From Lamellibrachia satsuma (lineage: Eukaryota; Annelida; Polychaeta; Sabellida; Siboglinidae), in contig BSQZ01000039.1 of assembly GCA_033239005.1 (NCBI GenBank), positions 5,456,816 to 5,520,815 on the forward strand: a stretch of 64,000 nt of DNA, given 5' to 3'. Of this stretch, positions 35,839-48,275 are shown one piece after another. Under the pieces are notes generated by a model that was not told the DNA's origin, searched no databases, and saw only the letters and a program-made list of their open reading frames with translations. The position numbers and the translations under genes are program-made. Each line of letters opens with the position of its first letter. Within the stretch, counting starts at the first letter, position 1.

Positions 35839-36241
35839 ATGGAAATTCTGTGACTGGAGACGCATCCATTCAACTGCCTGATTCAGCAGGCGATCCAATC
35901 ACAGTTTGTGTAACGTCATGGGTGCGACAGTTTTAAAGGAAAAGTACAATGATTTTCATTGGTTAACTGACATGGAGCTGGCTCCGTATAATTAAAATGC
36001 TCCAGTTCTCTTACTTCAGAAATTGTATGTAACTGGAATTCGACGTTTCATTTCACCTTTAGAAGTTTAAAGTTGAAGATCTATTGGTCTGTCTTTTATA
36101 GCCGTAAAGCAATCTGCATGTGTGTGTGTTATGAAATGGGGATATTCTATTTTGTTGCAAAATCGTGTAAATATTAAACGATGAAAGATCACAATATTGT
36201 AAAACATTTTGCATGGATTTTTTATAAACCGAAATTTTATG

Positions 36242-36247
36242 AATAAA
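36242..36247 (+). terminator. Candidate RPAIN polyadenylation signal
   Basis: AATAAA about 400 bp after the stop codon. A second AATAAA lies near 37192. Which is used cannot be seen. Confidence 0.35.
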
Positions 36248-36249
36248 AA

Positions 36250-37900
36250 AATTGTCACAATGTTCCGTAAAACTGTTGTTCAGTTAACCAATTGAAATTG
36301 TTGTACATTCACTTTAATGTACCAACCGTCCAGCTAGTGGTATTGCAGGACTACTGTGGAAGATTGCTACAATCAGCTTGCGTCAATATAGTGATTGGCA
36401 TAAGAGTTATAGCACAAAGGTGTTAGGAACCGCGACACAGATCCCAGAACTCCAGGGTTCAGTTTTGTTTGCGGGTTTCGTGGAGATTAGAAATGGAGAG
36501 CAGCCATGTTGTCAGTACAAAGAAAGCTTGCCAGAATTGCATATCACCATTAGCATTTAAAAATAGGTGTTATCTGGGTAGTAATTGAATGTACCTGTTC
36601 GGCTATAGAATGTAAATGATATTGTTTTCAGGGTTGTGTTTCAGTAAGTGTGCCAACGTGTAGGTTTTTGTGGCCTGCAGTATTACAACGAATGTAGAAT
36701 GTTTGTCTTGATTTGTGATAGCATTGGTTTATGGTACCACCAAAGTATTCACAGACAGGGGTGTAGCTCTTAATAACAGGAATAAAATGTAGATTTTCAG
36801 TTGCATTTGTCATATAAATCTATAATTATTATTATTTTCATAGCACTTTTTGAATGGGTATAGTTTGTAAAGGGTTAACCTTGTTTTCAGTGTGCCACTT
36901 GAAGTGTTACGTTAATGAAATGCAACGTACAAATTACTATTCCAAAATAGTTGCTGGGGCATGCCCTCGTATATCTAGCATTGAAGTTTGCTGAAGAAGT
37001 GTGTAATACAAAAACATTGTTAATAACTCATTGTCCATTCACCCGCGACGCTCCCGATAGTTAACAGATGTTGTAAATTAAGTGGCTGCATTGTGTTGCA
37101 GCAATGTAATTATGTAGTGGTCGTGTGCATTTTGATGCGTTTAGAAGCTTTTCAGCAGTGGTCACGTTGTTGTATTCAGTTTATGTTGAGAAATAAACTT
37201 AAATTGCATAGCATTTAAGTGTGTTTCGTTATTTTTCTTTGTGTGTCTGATGATTTCTGGGCTGTCTTGCAGGAGTGAGCAGTTAATGTAAATATGTTGG
37301 TTGCTTGGATGAAAGTGCGTGATAGGTAATTGTACAAATCTTAAAATAATGCGATATGAGACAGGGAGCTAATGCCGTGATTCAAGTAGTGGCACCAAGT
37401 GAGAGATGCAAGGAGACTGGGTAACTACCCTTACCAAAAAATTTTGCACACATTGAAGTTTCATAATGTCCTTAAGAGCAATATTGTGAAAAGGGAATTG
37501 CAACAGTCAAGTCTACTGCTAACAAGAGCCGTTGCAATAGCGTTACCCCATTCTTTTCTGTCGCTAACACTAAAACATGGGGAATGTGGGTGGGGCATGT
37601 CCGCACACCTACGGTATAATGTGCCATAACTATTGAACTGATTATGCCAAAAGGATAACATTTCACCTGGCTAATCTGCATATTCAGTAGTTTTCTACTA
37701 CTAATTACTAACACTTCAACTCCACTAAGAAAAACGTATATGTTATCAATATACTTTGATCACTGGTGTGCGGATATGTGCCAGTACCTGCACAGGTGTT
37801 TGCGAACATACATCACGTATTTCTGTCCTATGCTACAGAGCAGATCTGTAGCAGCGGTAAATTTCAGACTGCAGAATATCATGTATTGTTAGGTATATAC
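36250..37900. other. Post-RPAIN spacer, no supported gene
   Basis: Short frames only. GGGGCATGTCCGCACA near 37595 recurs near 38525, so part of this is dispersed repeat. Confidence 0.4.
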
Positions 37901-37905
37901 ATAAG

Positions 37906-38095
37906 CAGCAGCAGATCCAGGGTGGCCTTAGGGGTCTTAAGACCCCCTAAGCCATGGAGGGGGGTCTTATCTGTATCCGTGGCAAATATTACTATAAAGG
38001 AACATATATATAGGCTAATATTAACCCTTATGTAAGTAGAATGACGTGTTGCCGACCCCCGACCCCCCCGGTTCATAAGTATTACTTGGGGGTTA
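37906..38095 (-). mobile_element. MITE fragment related to 6.56-7.06 kb
   Basis: On the minus strand it shares TTCTACTTACATAAGGGTTAA, GTCTTAAGACCCC and GATCTGCTGCTG with the copy at 6.6-7.06 kb. It begins CAGCAGCAGATCCAGGGTGG on the + strand. The other end is unclear. Confidence 0.6.
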
Positions 38096-39864
38096 AATGA
38101 GCCCATATAAATAAAATAAACATAACCTATTGTAGTTTATATAATATTGCCTAAATTTGGTGTTATCTGGTGAAGTGGATGCAAAATATTGGTCAGTCTC
38201 AAAGACAGCGCACACACAACACCATGCAATGAAGAAAAAAAGGCAGAATACAAACAACATTATAATTACATACTTCAAGATACATGAACAATGAAGCCAC
38301 ATTAACTATCATATTTAACACATCCTACCTCAAAATCCAACCTCCCACAATTTTTTTCAGACCAACCTCCCACTTTCTGCCAGTGGTTTAACTGATGAGT
38401 ATCCCCGTAGACGTAAGGCTATGCCATATATTAAACAATGACTCATGCATCCGTAAATATGGGCGGACCAAATAAAATATATATTTTAATAACATCTACA
38501 GTATATAAATGAACTTACTGCACTGGGGCATGTCCGCACAGGTGGGTATAATGCCCCAAACGACCAGCGGGGTATTGTCAATTTTCCCAAATGCGCAGCC
38601 TATGGCGGTAAGTTTATTTGTACAGTAACAAGACACATTTCAAAAACGCATAAGCCACCGATATGCATATATAATTGTAGGTGTGAGATATATATAAATA
38701 TATGTTTAAAATTACATGTAATTCTGCATTTATGATGTACATTTTAGTTTATAATCTGTTGCCAACACGAATACAATTCGCTGGTTCATGTTTGATGTAC
38801 GAGTTAGATGCTACCGCAGACCACTCTTTAAAAACCAAATACAACGGCATGTTTGGGAACTATGCTTTCTAAAATAAAATTATTATCGAAGGTAACAATA
38901 GCAGTAGAACTACCGCGTTTTCTTACATTTTTTTAAGAATCTACCGCTTTCGAGCCAAAATCTACTACCGAAGTGCAATTTCAAGGTTAACAAATTTATT
39001 TTGAATCCAAATATACCACCAAAACACCATTTTATGTAGAAAATGATCTGTGTGGTGCACCGCCCTCACACCATGAAAAGCAGTAGCTCTGCTGCTTTTT
39101 GTGCAATGTTACTTGGTGCCTCTGCACAATGCTTTAATAATGAACCATAAGACGTGTAGGGGAAGGCAGTATTAGCTGAGCCATTTTTCATTTTTCTTGA
39201 AATCTAGGACAATCATATTCCCACATTAAAATTGTTTTATATCAACTATTATTATCAGTTGATCACTTTAAACCAAGATAATTGATCTAATATGCGTAAT
39301 TAATTATATGTAGCTAATTCAAAGAGGGTAGGTAATCTGGCTCAACAAACACTTGGTGTGGGGTAAATTGAGCCACAGTGTAGCATAAGTTGAGTCAAGT
39401 GGGTAACTGCTAAATATTGTACTAAGACTTCGCAACAACGCAGCCAACACATCTACATAATGGGTACAACCTGTCAACTAACAATCAACATATTTAAAAT
39501 TAACGTAGACATAAAGGTCCATCACAACCAGCGCGACTAACTGCTAATATGTTCTCTTGTAGCTAGCTATCTGATGTCCCAATTTGTTTGGAAAGATGAA
39601 TTCCATGATGTAATTATACTTTGAAATAAAACAACTTGTCTTCATTTTTTAACCACTGCCCAACTAACCCACCTTGGGTGGTTCAACTAGCCATTCTGAA
39701 AATTAACCTTTTGTAATTAACTTTGCATCAAAGTGCAAAATGAATCAAATAATCTTCTTCCCTGTGCATAGTTAGACCATTTTAAGTGGATAGACAATAA
39801 AGTTGTCACATGCACTGATAGTTTACACACCAGCAATTTTATTTGTATATATATTTTACTATTT
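38096..39864. other. No gene seen
   Basis: AT-rich. Scattered degenerate motifs such as GAGCCA/GGGTAAATTGAGCCAC near 39180-39390. Confidence 0.4.
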
Positions 39865-40315
39865 TTTTCAGGATTTGCAAGCACATTAATTAGGGTTATA
39901 AATATCAGTCATTAATAGTAACTCAGTTAATGCAATTAATAAGTGAATATTGGTTCATTAACGCGCGAAGTCAACAGACTGATACATTTTGATAAAAAGC
40001 CATAACTTTCATGATTATGAAGATAGTTGTATAATTTGTTCAGGGTTTACAAACACAGTAAACAGTCATAAATATACACCAGTCATTTCATAACTCAAAT
40101 GTTGCATTTAATAATTAATGTGCAAACTCAACAGGCTTTTTGATAAAGGCCATAACTTCCATCGTTATGAAGATATTTTATTTGTTAAAGGTTTCGAAAC
40201 ACATTAAGTATGGTCACAATTATACATCAGTCATTTATCATCAAAAGTAACTCAATTAAAAAGTCAATAAAAAGCCGTAACTTCCATGATTATGAAGATA
40301 TTTGTATAACTTTTG
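39865..40315. repeat. About 150-bp direct repeats, three diverged copies
   Basis: The order GTTTACAAACACAGTAA-like, CAGTCATTT, GATAAAAAGCCATAACTTTC and ATGATTATGAAGATA recurs three times, ending near 40030, 40175 and 40310. Confidence 0.75.
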
Positions 40316-40760
40316 GAGAGCCTGGGCTTTCTTTCCATGCCAAATAATATTATGCATATAAAGAACACAACAATATGTTTGCATGGTGACTAAGGTGAAA
40401 TAATTGTTGGAGAAATATATACTTGCTGGTGTTCCCTATAGAGTGTTAAACGTTGATTGTGAAAAAAACAATGACATTGCATAAATACAACACAATTTGT
40501 TATATATTCTGAGATTTTGTAATTTCCTACATGTACAATACACTGCAGATTCAGTACAGCAATATTTATATATCAGTCACTGTTTCATAAAATACTCTCC
40601 TGCAATCCGACATGAAATAATGTTTGCAAAATTGTTCACAGTATTTCACTGCTGAACCCAACATTTCTACATGACTACTGCAAGATTCTACATCATTCCC
40701 TCTGGGCGTCAAATACATGACAATTGTTCACAGTACACTGTATGCCAAGTGTAGCAATAC
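40316..40760. other. No gene seen
   Basis: AT-rich lead-in to the 55-bp array. Nothing supported. Confidence 0.35.
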
Positions 40761-42308
40761 TCACAGTTCACTGTCTCATATATCCATGCCAGTGAAGTGT
40801 GTCAGTGTTTATAGTACACAGTTCACTGTCTCATATATCCATGCCAGTGAAGTGTGTCAGTGTTTATAGTACACAGTTCACTGTGTCATATATCCATGCC
40901 AGTGAAGTGTGTCAGTGTTTATAGTACACAGTTCACTGTCTCATATATCCATGCCAGTGAAGTGTGTCAGTGTTTATAGTACACAGTTCACTGTCTCATA
41001 TACCCATGCCAGTGAAGTGTGTCAGTGTTTACAGTACACAGTTCACTGTCTCATATATCCATGCCAGTGAAGTGTGTCAGTGTTTACAGTACACAGTTCA
41101 CTGTCTCATATATCCATGCCAGTGAACTGTGTCAGTGTTTACAGTACACAGTTCACTGTCTCATATATCCATGCCAGTGAACTGTGTCAGTGTTTACAGT
41201 ACGCAGTTCACTGTCTCATATATCCATGCCAGTGAACTGTGTCAGTGTTTACAGTACGCAGTTCACTGTCTCATATATCCATGCCAGTGAACTGTGTCAG
41301 TGTTTACAGTACGCAGTTCACTGTCTCATATATCCATGCCAGTGAACTGTGTCAGTGTTTACAGTACGCAGTTCACTGTCTCATATATCCATGCCAGTGA
41401 ACTGTGTCAGTGTTTACAGTACGCAGTTCACTGTCTCATATATCCATGCCAGTGAACTGTGTCAGTGTTTACAGTACGCAGTTCACTGTCTCATATATCC
41501 ATGCCAGTGAAGTGTGTCAGTGTTTACAGTACACAGTTCACTGTCTCATATATCCATGCCAGTGAAGTGTGTCAGTGTTTATAGTACGCAGTTCACTGTC
41601 TCATATATCCATGCCAGTGAAGTGTGTCAGTGTTTATAGTACACAGTTCACTGTCTCATATATCCATGCCAGTGAAGTGTGTCAGTGTTTATAGTACACA
41701 GTTCACTGTCTCATATATCCATGCCAGTGAAGTGTGTCAGTGTTTATAGTACACAGTTCACTGTCTCATATATCCATGCCAGTGAAGTGTGTCAGTGTTT
41801 ATAGTACACAGTTCACTGTCTCATATATCCATGCCAGTGAAGTGTGTCAGTGTTTATAGTACACAGTTCACTGTCTCATATATCCATGCCAGTGAAGTGT
41901 GTCAGTGTTTATAGTACACAGTTCACTGTCTCATATATCCATGCCAGTGAAGTGTGTCAGTGTTTATAGTACACAGTTCACTGTCTCATATATCCATGCC
42001 AGTGAAGTGTGTCAGTGTTTATAGTACACAGTTCACTGTGTCATATATCCATGCCAGTGAAGTGTGTCAGTGTTTATAGTACACAGTTCACTGTCTCATA
42101 TATCCATGCCAGTGAAGTGTGTCAGTGTTTATAGTACACAGTTCACTGTCTCATATATCCATGCCAGTGAAGTGTGTCAGTGTTTATAGTACACAGTTCA
42201 CTGTCTCATATATCCATGCCAGTGAAGTGTGTCAATGTTTATAGTACACAGTTCACTGTCTCATATATCCATGCCAGTGAAGTGTGTCAGTGTTTATAGT
42301 ACACAGTT
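40761..42308. repeat. 55-bp minisatellite with hairpin units, about 28 copies
   Basis: The unit is CAGTTCACTGTCTCATATAT, then CCATGCCAGTGAAGTGTGTC, then AGTGTTTATAGTACA, 55 bp. CAGTTCACTG and CAGTGAACTG are perfect reverse complements around a 16-nt loop. About seven consecutive units near 41110-41460 have GAACTG and so a perfect stem; outer units have GAAGTG, one mismatch. The same central units mostly carry TTTACAGTACGCAG instead of TTTATAGTACACAG. Confidence 0.94.
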
Positions 42309-42425
42309 TGTAGGGAGCAGTGGCGTATGGTTAGAACATCGGACATTAGAGAAAACCTGGATTAAAATCCTCTTGCTGATGGAATGAAACTTGAGCAACA
42401 TGGTTCACTCCATGTGATCTGTTAC
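42309..42425 (+). mobile_element. SINE head fragment
   Basis: GTGGCGTATGGTTAGAACATCGG and AACTTGAGCAACATGGTTCACTCC-like sequence match the head and start of the SINE body. The B box is decayed (GGATTAAAATCC). It abuts the 55-bp array. Confidence 0.7.
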
Positions 42426-42429
42426 TTTC

Positions 42430-43199
42430 AAGCAAGCCTTCTTTCCTTAGTTGTGTACGACGTTTGCTTTCTCTTAAGCATTTTTAATTCGTCTTAGTTC
42501 ATCCTTCAGTTTTTTAACTCGCCCTCATCCGTTAGTTTTTGTACATTCTTTCCAAGTGAATCGACCGTTCTTCGTAATGTTCTTAATTCATTCCTCAGTT
42601 TGCTAACGAGCAACTCATGTCTCAGTTTGTATGACGTAAGTCGTCAAGCATTTGATCTGTTCAGCGAGTTTTTCTTTATCTCACGACGAAGTTGCTGCAC
42701 AAGTTCTTCTCTGCTATGATTCTGTGAGTTTCCGCCTGTGCTCACACTTGGGACAATCTGTGTGTAGCACTAGTAGCTTGGTTGGTGCTGAGCCTGAGGG
42801 TACATCTTCAGCTACCTGTGGCGTTTCTGTAAGCAAGGTGATTGGTGCTGAGCCCGAGTCTACAGTTTCAGCTGTCCAAGTGCTTCGTGGCCTTGGCAGG
42901 TTTATTGTTGAGTGCAGATATTGAATTGCCAGTAAACTGTCTCTTGGGAAGTTCTTGTATAACTTGACTCTGAGAACTACCCTCCTGATGCATTGTTTCA
43001 GTGAACCATAATTGGTTGTTGGAAAGGTGTTCCTCAGACTGTCTGCTCCCCCCCCCACAGCAAGAAATGAACTATACAAGAAGCCTCTGGTAACACGATC
43101 TTTATCCAGATTATTATTTTCAAATGTTCTGGCATATGTATCCAAATCAGACCTTCTTCTGAATACGTCTTCCATCTTTTCATTCACTCTTTGTCTGCA
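42430..43199 (-). pseudogene. Unidentified coding remnant with coiled coil
   Basis: On the minus strand an acceptor-like TTTTTTATTGCAG precedes 43199, and a 157-codon frame runs 43187-42714. It starts [20 protein letters not shown] and includes LVLHTDCPKCEHRRKLTES, with a CxxC. After the stop, neighbouring frames continue as SREELVQQLRREIKK, KEKLAEQIKCLTTYVIQ and ELLVSKLRNELRTLRRTVDS, a heptad-like helix interrupted by frameshifts. The pattern is that of a once-functional protein, possibly a retroelement ORF1 or the end of a domesticated gene. I do not recognise the family. Confidence 0.5.
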
Positions 43200-43264
43200 A
43201 TAAAAAAGCAGTCCTATATAAAAAAAAAATATGTTTCTTAAATAATAATATACATGTTACTAAG

Positions 43265-43412
<148 letters not shown>

Positions 43413-43419
43413 CTACTGA

Positions 43420-43865
43420 GCCTATAATAGGGTGACAGTTTGGGTGTAACATATGTCCGTTATGACGAAAGTTACAATAGGGCGACAGAAATGTGTCGCC
43501 CTATTATTTGGTTGAAGGTTTCTTGTACAATAATTTCAATATGCACCATTAGATTTGTAGCATGAATGTATTATGTATGGACTGCATTTCGTGTTATTTT
43601 TGAGTTTTTTCACTGGCTATTTAGAACAGTTACAACAGTTGCATTTCCCCCCTTTTTGTGTTAAATGTTTCCACTTATTTACATTGCAATTATCTTGGTT
43701 GCATAACTGTATAACATCAATAATTGTTTGATGCTATCAAACAATGACAGAGAAGATAATATGTATAATAAGAAAATAAACAAACTGCGGTAATGGTAAG
43801 AAAGTAGTTAGGAAAACTGTCGCCCTATTGCAGAAACTACATCACTGTCGCCCTAATGTGGAATT
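43420..43865. mobile_element. Small element with inverted TGTCGCCCTAT motifs
   Basis: AATAGGGTGACAG near 43426 and CTGTCGCCCTATTG near 43818 are inverted and could be element ends. Inside, AATAGGGCGACA (43476-43487) and TGTCGCCCTATT (43494-43505) form a perfect 12-bp stem with a 6-nt loop. No coding capacity. Non-autonomous element is an inference. Confidence 0.45.
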
Positions 43866-43879
43866 AAGAGTTGCAATGG

Positions 43880-44010
43880 AAAAAAATGGACTCACTAACT
43901 CTAGAGGACACACTTAAATAAACAGTGCAATATCATAGGACTTTGCATAGTAATTATACGGATCCAGATATATAATATTATATGTGCCCAATTTTACTTA
44001 TAGTTATATA
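43880..44010. repeat. Dispersed repeat family B, copy 2
   Basis: GGACTCACTAACTCTAGAGG, ACACTTAAATAAAC and AGGACTTTGCATAGTAATTA match the copy at 25.56-25.79 kb in order. Confidence 0.65.
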
Positions 44011-44444
44011 CACACCAAATATGAAATGAAAATTGTCTAAATCAATTTGACATTTCTGGTGTCACATAAATTTGGTTTAATTATCTTGATTCTATGTGCA
44101 ATTCTTGTGAAATTATTGTTCAGTCTTCCTGTGAAAATCCACATGTATATATAATGTCACAAACTAACCTAGTACGACCAGTTGTGTAGTTGTAGTTAAA
44201 TAATTAAAAGTGAAATAAGTATTTTAAAAAACTTGTGAAAGAATCTTATTGCACTCAATCAATGGAATAATTGTTAACTAGTGATTTAGAATATATATCT
44301 CTCAAGCAGTGTTTTCTTAAATTTTTTTAATCATTAAAAAATTACATAATTTCATTATTCTAGAAACTTTAGCTTAGCACAGCCAGGCCCAACCAGCTTA
44401 ACCAATATCAATCAATAAATATTTTATTTCAGACAAACGAGTAC
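44011..44444. other. No gene seen
   Basis: AT-rich spacer between family B and the hAT MITE. Confidence 0.35.
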
Positions 44445-44452
44445 ATGCAATG

Positions 44453-44970
44453 CAGACCTGGGGCGGAAGTACTCGATACTCGTGTACTTGAGTACATTTT
44501 TAACTACTCATACTCATATAACTTATGGGCCATGAACTTGTACTCATATAACTTATGGGCCATGTACTTGTACTCATACTCAATGTACTCAGATTTTTAC
44601 GAGTACATCTGTGTACTTTCTCAATATATGTTGTGAAAATTTATTCATTTGTAGTTAACAAAATGAAACTTCCCTGAAGTATTTGAATGTTCAACTACTT
44701 TTTTAAATACTTTGTTATTTGTCACTTCTAATTGAGATGACTATGATGCCACCGAGTCCCAGTACATCCCGAGACGGTTACCCCCTTACCATCCCTACAC
44801 CCCCATGGTGGCATTCTCCCATGACCTTGGCACCTAAAAAAGGCAACAGGCAGCATTTTTTCCCAGTAAAAAACGTACTCATGAGAATGTACTCATACAC
44901 CCACTCGTACTCATCCATCACCAACGTACTCGTACTTGTACTCATGAAAACGTACTCGGCCCCAGGTATG
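44453..44970. mobile_element. hAT-type MITE with perfect 8-bp target duplication
   Basis: ATGCAATG at 44445-44452 is repeated at 44971-44978. The ends CAGACCTGGGGC and, reverse-complemented, CATACCTGGGGC are inverted with one mismatch. Both subterminal regions are packed with GTACTCG/GTACTCAT/GTACTTG motifs, plausible transposase-binding repeats. 518 bp, no transposase. The 8-bp duplication and CA-start fit the hAT superfamily. Confidence 0.85.
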
Positions 44971-45079
44971 ATGCAATGCTAATATACATTATGTCAATAT
45001 ACTACTTGATATAGTAACAGTAACAAGAAAAGAAAAACGTATATAAAAATATATAAAAATGCAGCATTACTCCATTACT

Positions 45080-45212
45080 ATTTGTTTTGCAAAACAAATG
45101 TTATTAATAATTATTATTAGTATAGCCTATAAAAGCTATATGGCTGGCATTAATAGCCATTACATTACATTAGTGCATTATTAATTAATAACATTTGTTT
45201 TGCAAAACAAAT
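45080..45212. mobile_element. Palindrome-ended miniature element
   Basis: ATTTGTTTTGCAAAACAAAT, a perfect 20-bp palindrome, occurs at 45080-45099 and 45193-45212, and each is flanked inward by inverted GTTATTAAT/ATTAATAAC. This gives nested inverted repeats around about 90 bp of AT-rich sequence. Confidence 0.6.
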
Positions 45213-45730
45213 GCCAAACTAATTGTATTGGCTGTGTAATGAATTCAATTCATAGAAATGTAAACAAGTCATGATTTTGGTTTCGGTAAAATCGATTTCA
45301 CTGTCCAATTCCAAGAAACAAGATCGGACAAAATTTTACAAATTTGCGGCGCTCAAAAACAACACGTGACATTCGCGTAGCGGGAAAATATTTCGTACAC
45401 ACATGCTAATTTCATTCAGACCTCTACTCCAGAAGACCTCTAGAACATCAACAATTTAATCCAAAATAACCTTATCTGCTAAACGTGCAATATAAACAAA
45501 CCTATGTCGTCTAATCGATGTATTTCACCTCAATTTTGGTGTAATTTTAATCAAAAACAGACGACCACAAAAAGAACTTACCACTACTATATGACTATTC
45601 AACTTGCAACTTGCCGCTGCATCCTGTAAGTCGATTGTGTCAGCCCAGTTGTTAGCGTTTATTTGGCATGTTTTTAATTTTTTTTCAGTCTTCTTGTTGT
45701 ATTTGAAACACGTCCTCCGACCTCGTGGGG
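45213..45730. other. No gene seen
   Basis: AT-rich spacer. Nothing supported. Confidence 0.35.
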
Positions 45731-45734
45731 TTCT

Positions 45735-47345
45735 TTTACAATGGCTGAACTGGGAGAATACTCTAGATGAGGCCTAATTATTGCTTTATACAGAGGTTAG
45801 ATTGTTGTCTTTTGTATATTATATTTCTCCTAATCACCCCAAAACTCTTATTACCCTTTGAAACTGCAATATCACACTGCTCTGAAAATGTCACATCAGC
45901 ACTTCTTGTACTTTTCTTTACAGTATTACCAGTAGCTATCTCCCATTTTATAGTTTACATATAAGTTCCCATGTCCCATGTGTAGGCATTAACATTTCCC
46001 AAAATTGAATAACATCAGCCATTTCTCAGACCATTTAACTAATTTATCTAGATCGTTTTGTAAATGTTCTTTATCACCATCATTGTTAACCCATCTAAAC
46101 ACTTTTGTGTCATCTACAAATTTCAGTACGTTGCTTGTTATTCATTGATACATATTAAGAATAATAAAGGTCCTAATAGTGATCCTTGTGGTACTCCACT
46201 CAAAACTGATTTCCAGTTTGATACCTCCCCATCTACTACAACACGCTGTCTTCTGTCAGTCAGCCAATGTTCAATCGATTATGCCATCCCCGATAACATG
46301 GGCTTTTAACTTAAGTAGTAATCTTTGATGTGATTATCCCTCGTCTATACATCCACTTAGTGATTTCTTCCAAAAAAATATAACATATTTGCTAAGCATG
46401 ACCTCTTTTTTAGGAATTCATGTTGAGATGGGTTTAATAATGTATGCCTAACAAGGAAATCCACCATATGGTCTTTAATTAACCTTTCTAATAATTTACA
46501 AATCACTGATGTTAAATTCACTGGTCTGTAATTCTCTTACTTATTCCTCGAACCCTTTTTAAATAATGGTAATTTGTTCTACTGATTTCATTACTAGTTT
46601 TGGAGGAATTCCATTGACTCCGGGTGAATAATTGTTTTCGTTGTCTTTATTTTCTTAGCTACCATTCTGGAATTGCAATTAACTGCCCTAGAAAGTCTAG
46701 ATTTAGCCTGCTGAAATTTAGCATCTGCAACTGGTAACGAACTAATGTCCTCTCTGGTAAACACTGAACTGAAGTATCCATTTAGATTTTCTGCCATTAA
46801 AAACCTTGTGATATTATATTTCCAGCACTCTTTTCTAGAGGTCCAACCTTGTCTCGTACGTTTGGTTTACTCCTGACATATGCATAAAACCTATTGCTGT
46901 CATTTTAAAGTTACATGCTAATTTTTGCTCATAGCTTCTTTTAGATTGTCTAATTTCATTCGTAACTGCATTAAGTGCTTCTTTGTAACTTGCAGTCATC
47001 ATCCTTTCAGGTAGGCTTTAAACCATCCACATAATTTGCTTGTACGCTATTTTTCTAATAGCTTATTTTGACAAGTGTTTTTTTTTCTAGACCGTTTTCC
47101 TTGTTTTTTTCAAGGGAATAAATTGATCAATGATGCTCTCAATTTCGTATTTCAGAATGTTCCAACATTCTGTTGCGGTCTTATTCGTCCTATTCAATCT
47201 CTCCTACAAATTACGTATGCTGCAGTTCTAATTCAGCATCTGGTGTATCTGTTTGGCCCATGATTCGGTTATACCAATTATGTGAGGATTAGTATCTTCT
47301 ACCATAATGTTTAATGCGTTTCTATCACACGCATTTATAACCAAT
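45735..47345 (-). mobile_element. Decayed CR1-type LINE, endonuclease end to reverse transcriptase
   Basis: On the minus strand the order is: an endonuclease fragment with PHIIGITESWA (near 47270), IESIIDQFIPLKKTRK (near 47090), NGYFSSVFTREDISSLPV (near 46760), LLNPSQHEFLKKRSCLANML (near 46400), GVPQGSLLGPLLFL (near 46180), FVDDTKVFRWVN (near 46100), and the region leading to the thumb near 45800. These are classic CR1 signatures. Stops and frameshifts throughout make it inactive. Confidence 0.88.
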
Positions 47346-47409
47346 TTCATAAATGTTTTCCGGACATTTTGTTACTGGTTTTTGTGTACTGGTGGCCTCT
47401 TGTCCTGTT

Positions 47410-48275
47410 TGAGGCACCTCTAAGTTAACCCCTCTCTCTATGGTGCAACCACCGAGGAGTCCATCTTTACGGTGCAGTTGGTTGTGAGTCAATTGTTAGT
47501 TATGATATACTATAATAAGGTAAATAAATAATAGTTAATAGATCCCACACCGCTGTCCATCTACCGAAGATCCGAACGCGCGGTCAAACTACCGGAGATC
47601 CGGCCACCTGGTCAAACCACCGGGAAGCCGCCCTGGACGATTCTGCCACCATAGATACGAATCCGCGGTGTAGTCGCGAGAGAGCCATTCTCGAAGATCC
47701 ATACGACACTTGGAGTTCCTCTGGACGGTGCTGCTTCCAGGGAGTCCATATCTACGGAGCAGCCTACGGGATTGCGTCCTTAATTCTCTACGGTACAGTC
47801 TCCGGGGAATCATTCTCTACGATGGGAGTCATTCTCTACGGTACAGTCTCCGGGTAGTCACTCTCTACGGTGGGAGTCATTCTCTACGGTACATTTTCCG
47901 GGGTGTCACTCTCTACGGTGGGAGTCATTCTCTACGGTACATTTTCCGGGGAGTCACTCTCTACGGTGGGAGTCATTCTCTACGGTACAATCTCCATGGA
48001 GTCACTCTCTACGGTGGGAGTCATTCTCTACTATACAGTCTCCGGGGAGTCACTCTCTACGGTGGGAGTCACTCTCTACGGTACAGTCTCCGGGGAGTCA
48101 CTCTCTACGGTGGGAGTCATTCTCTACGGTACAGTCTCCGGGGAGTCACTCTCTACGGTGGGAGTCATTCTATACGGTACATTTTCCGGGGTGTCACTCT
48201 CTACGGTACATGCAGTCTCCTGGGAGTCGCTCTCTTCGGTGCAGCCTCCGGGGAATTCATATCTACGATATTCAT
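47410..48275 (+). repeat. 29-bp family array with 48-bp period
   Basis: The unit ACGGTACAGTCTCCGGGGAG then TCACTCTCT is 29 bp and alternates with a 19-bp shortened unit, ACGGTGGGAGTCATTCTCT, to give 48 bp. Degenerate units extend left to about 47410. The 29-bp unit resembles that of the 23-kb array (ACGGTCCAGCCACC...). The 262-codon frame is an artefact of the multiple-of-3 period. Confidence 0.88.

Noticed and set aside
35610..35936. 108-codon open frame overlapping RPAIN exon 7
   Set aside because: It is in a different frame from the family-matching exon 7 and shows no similarity to known proteins.
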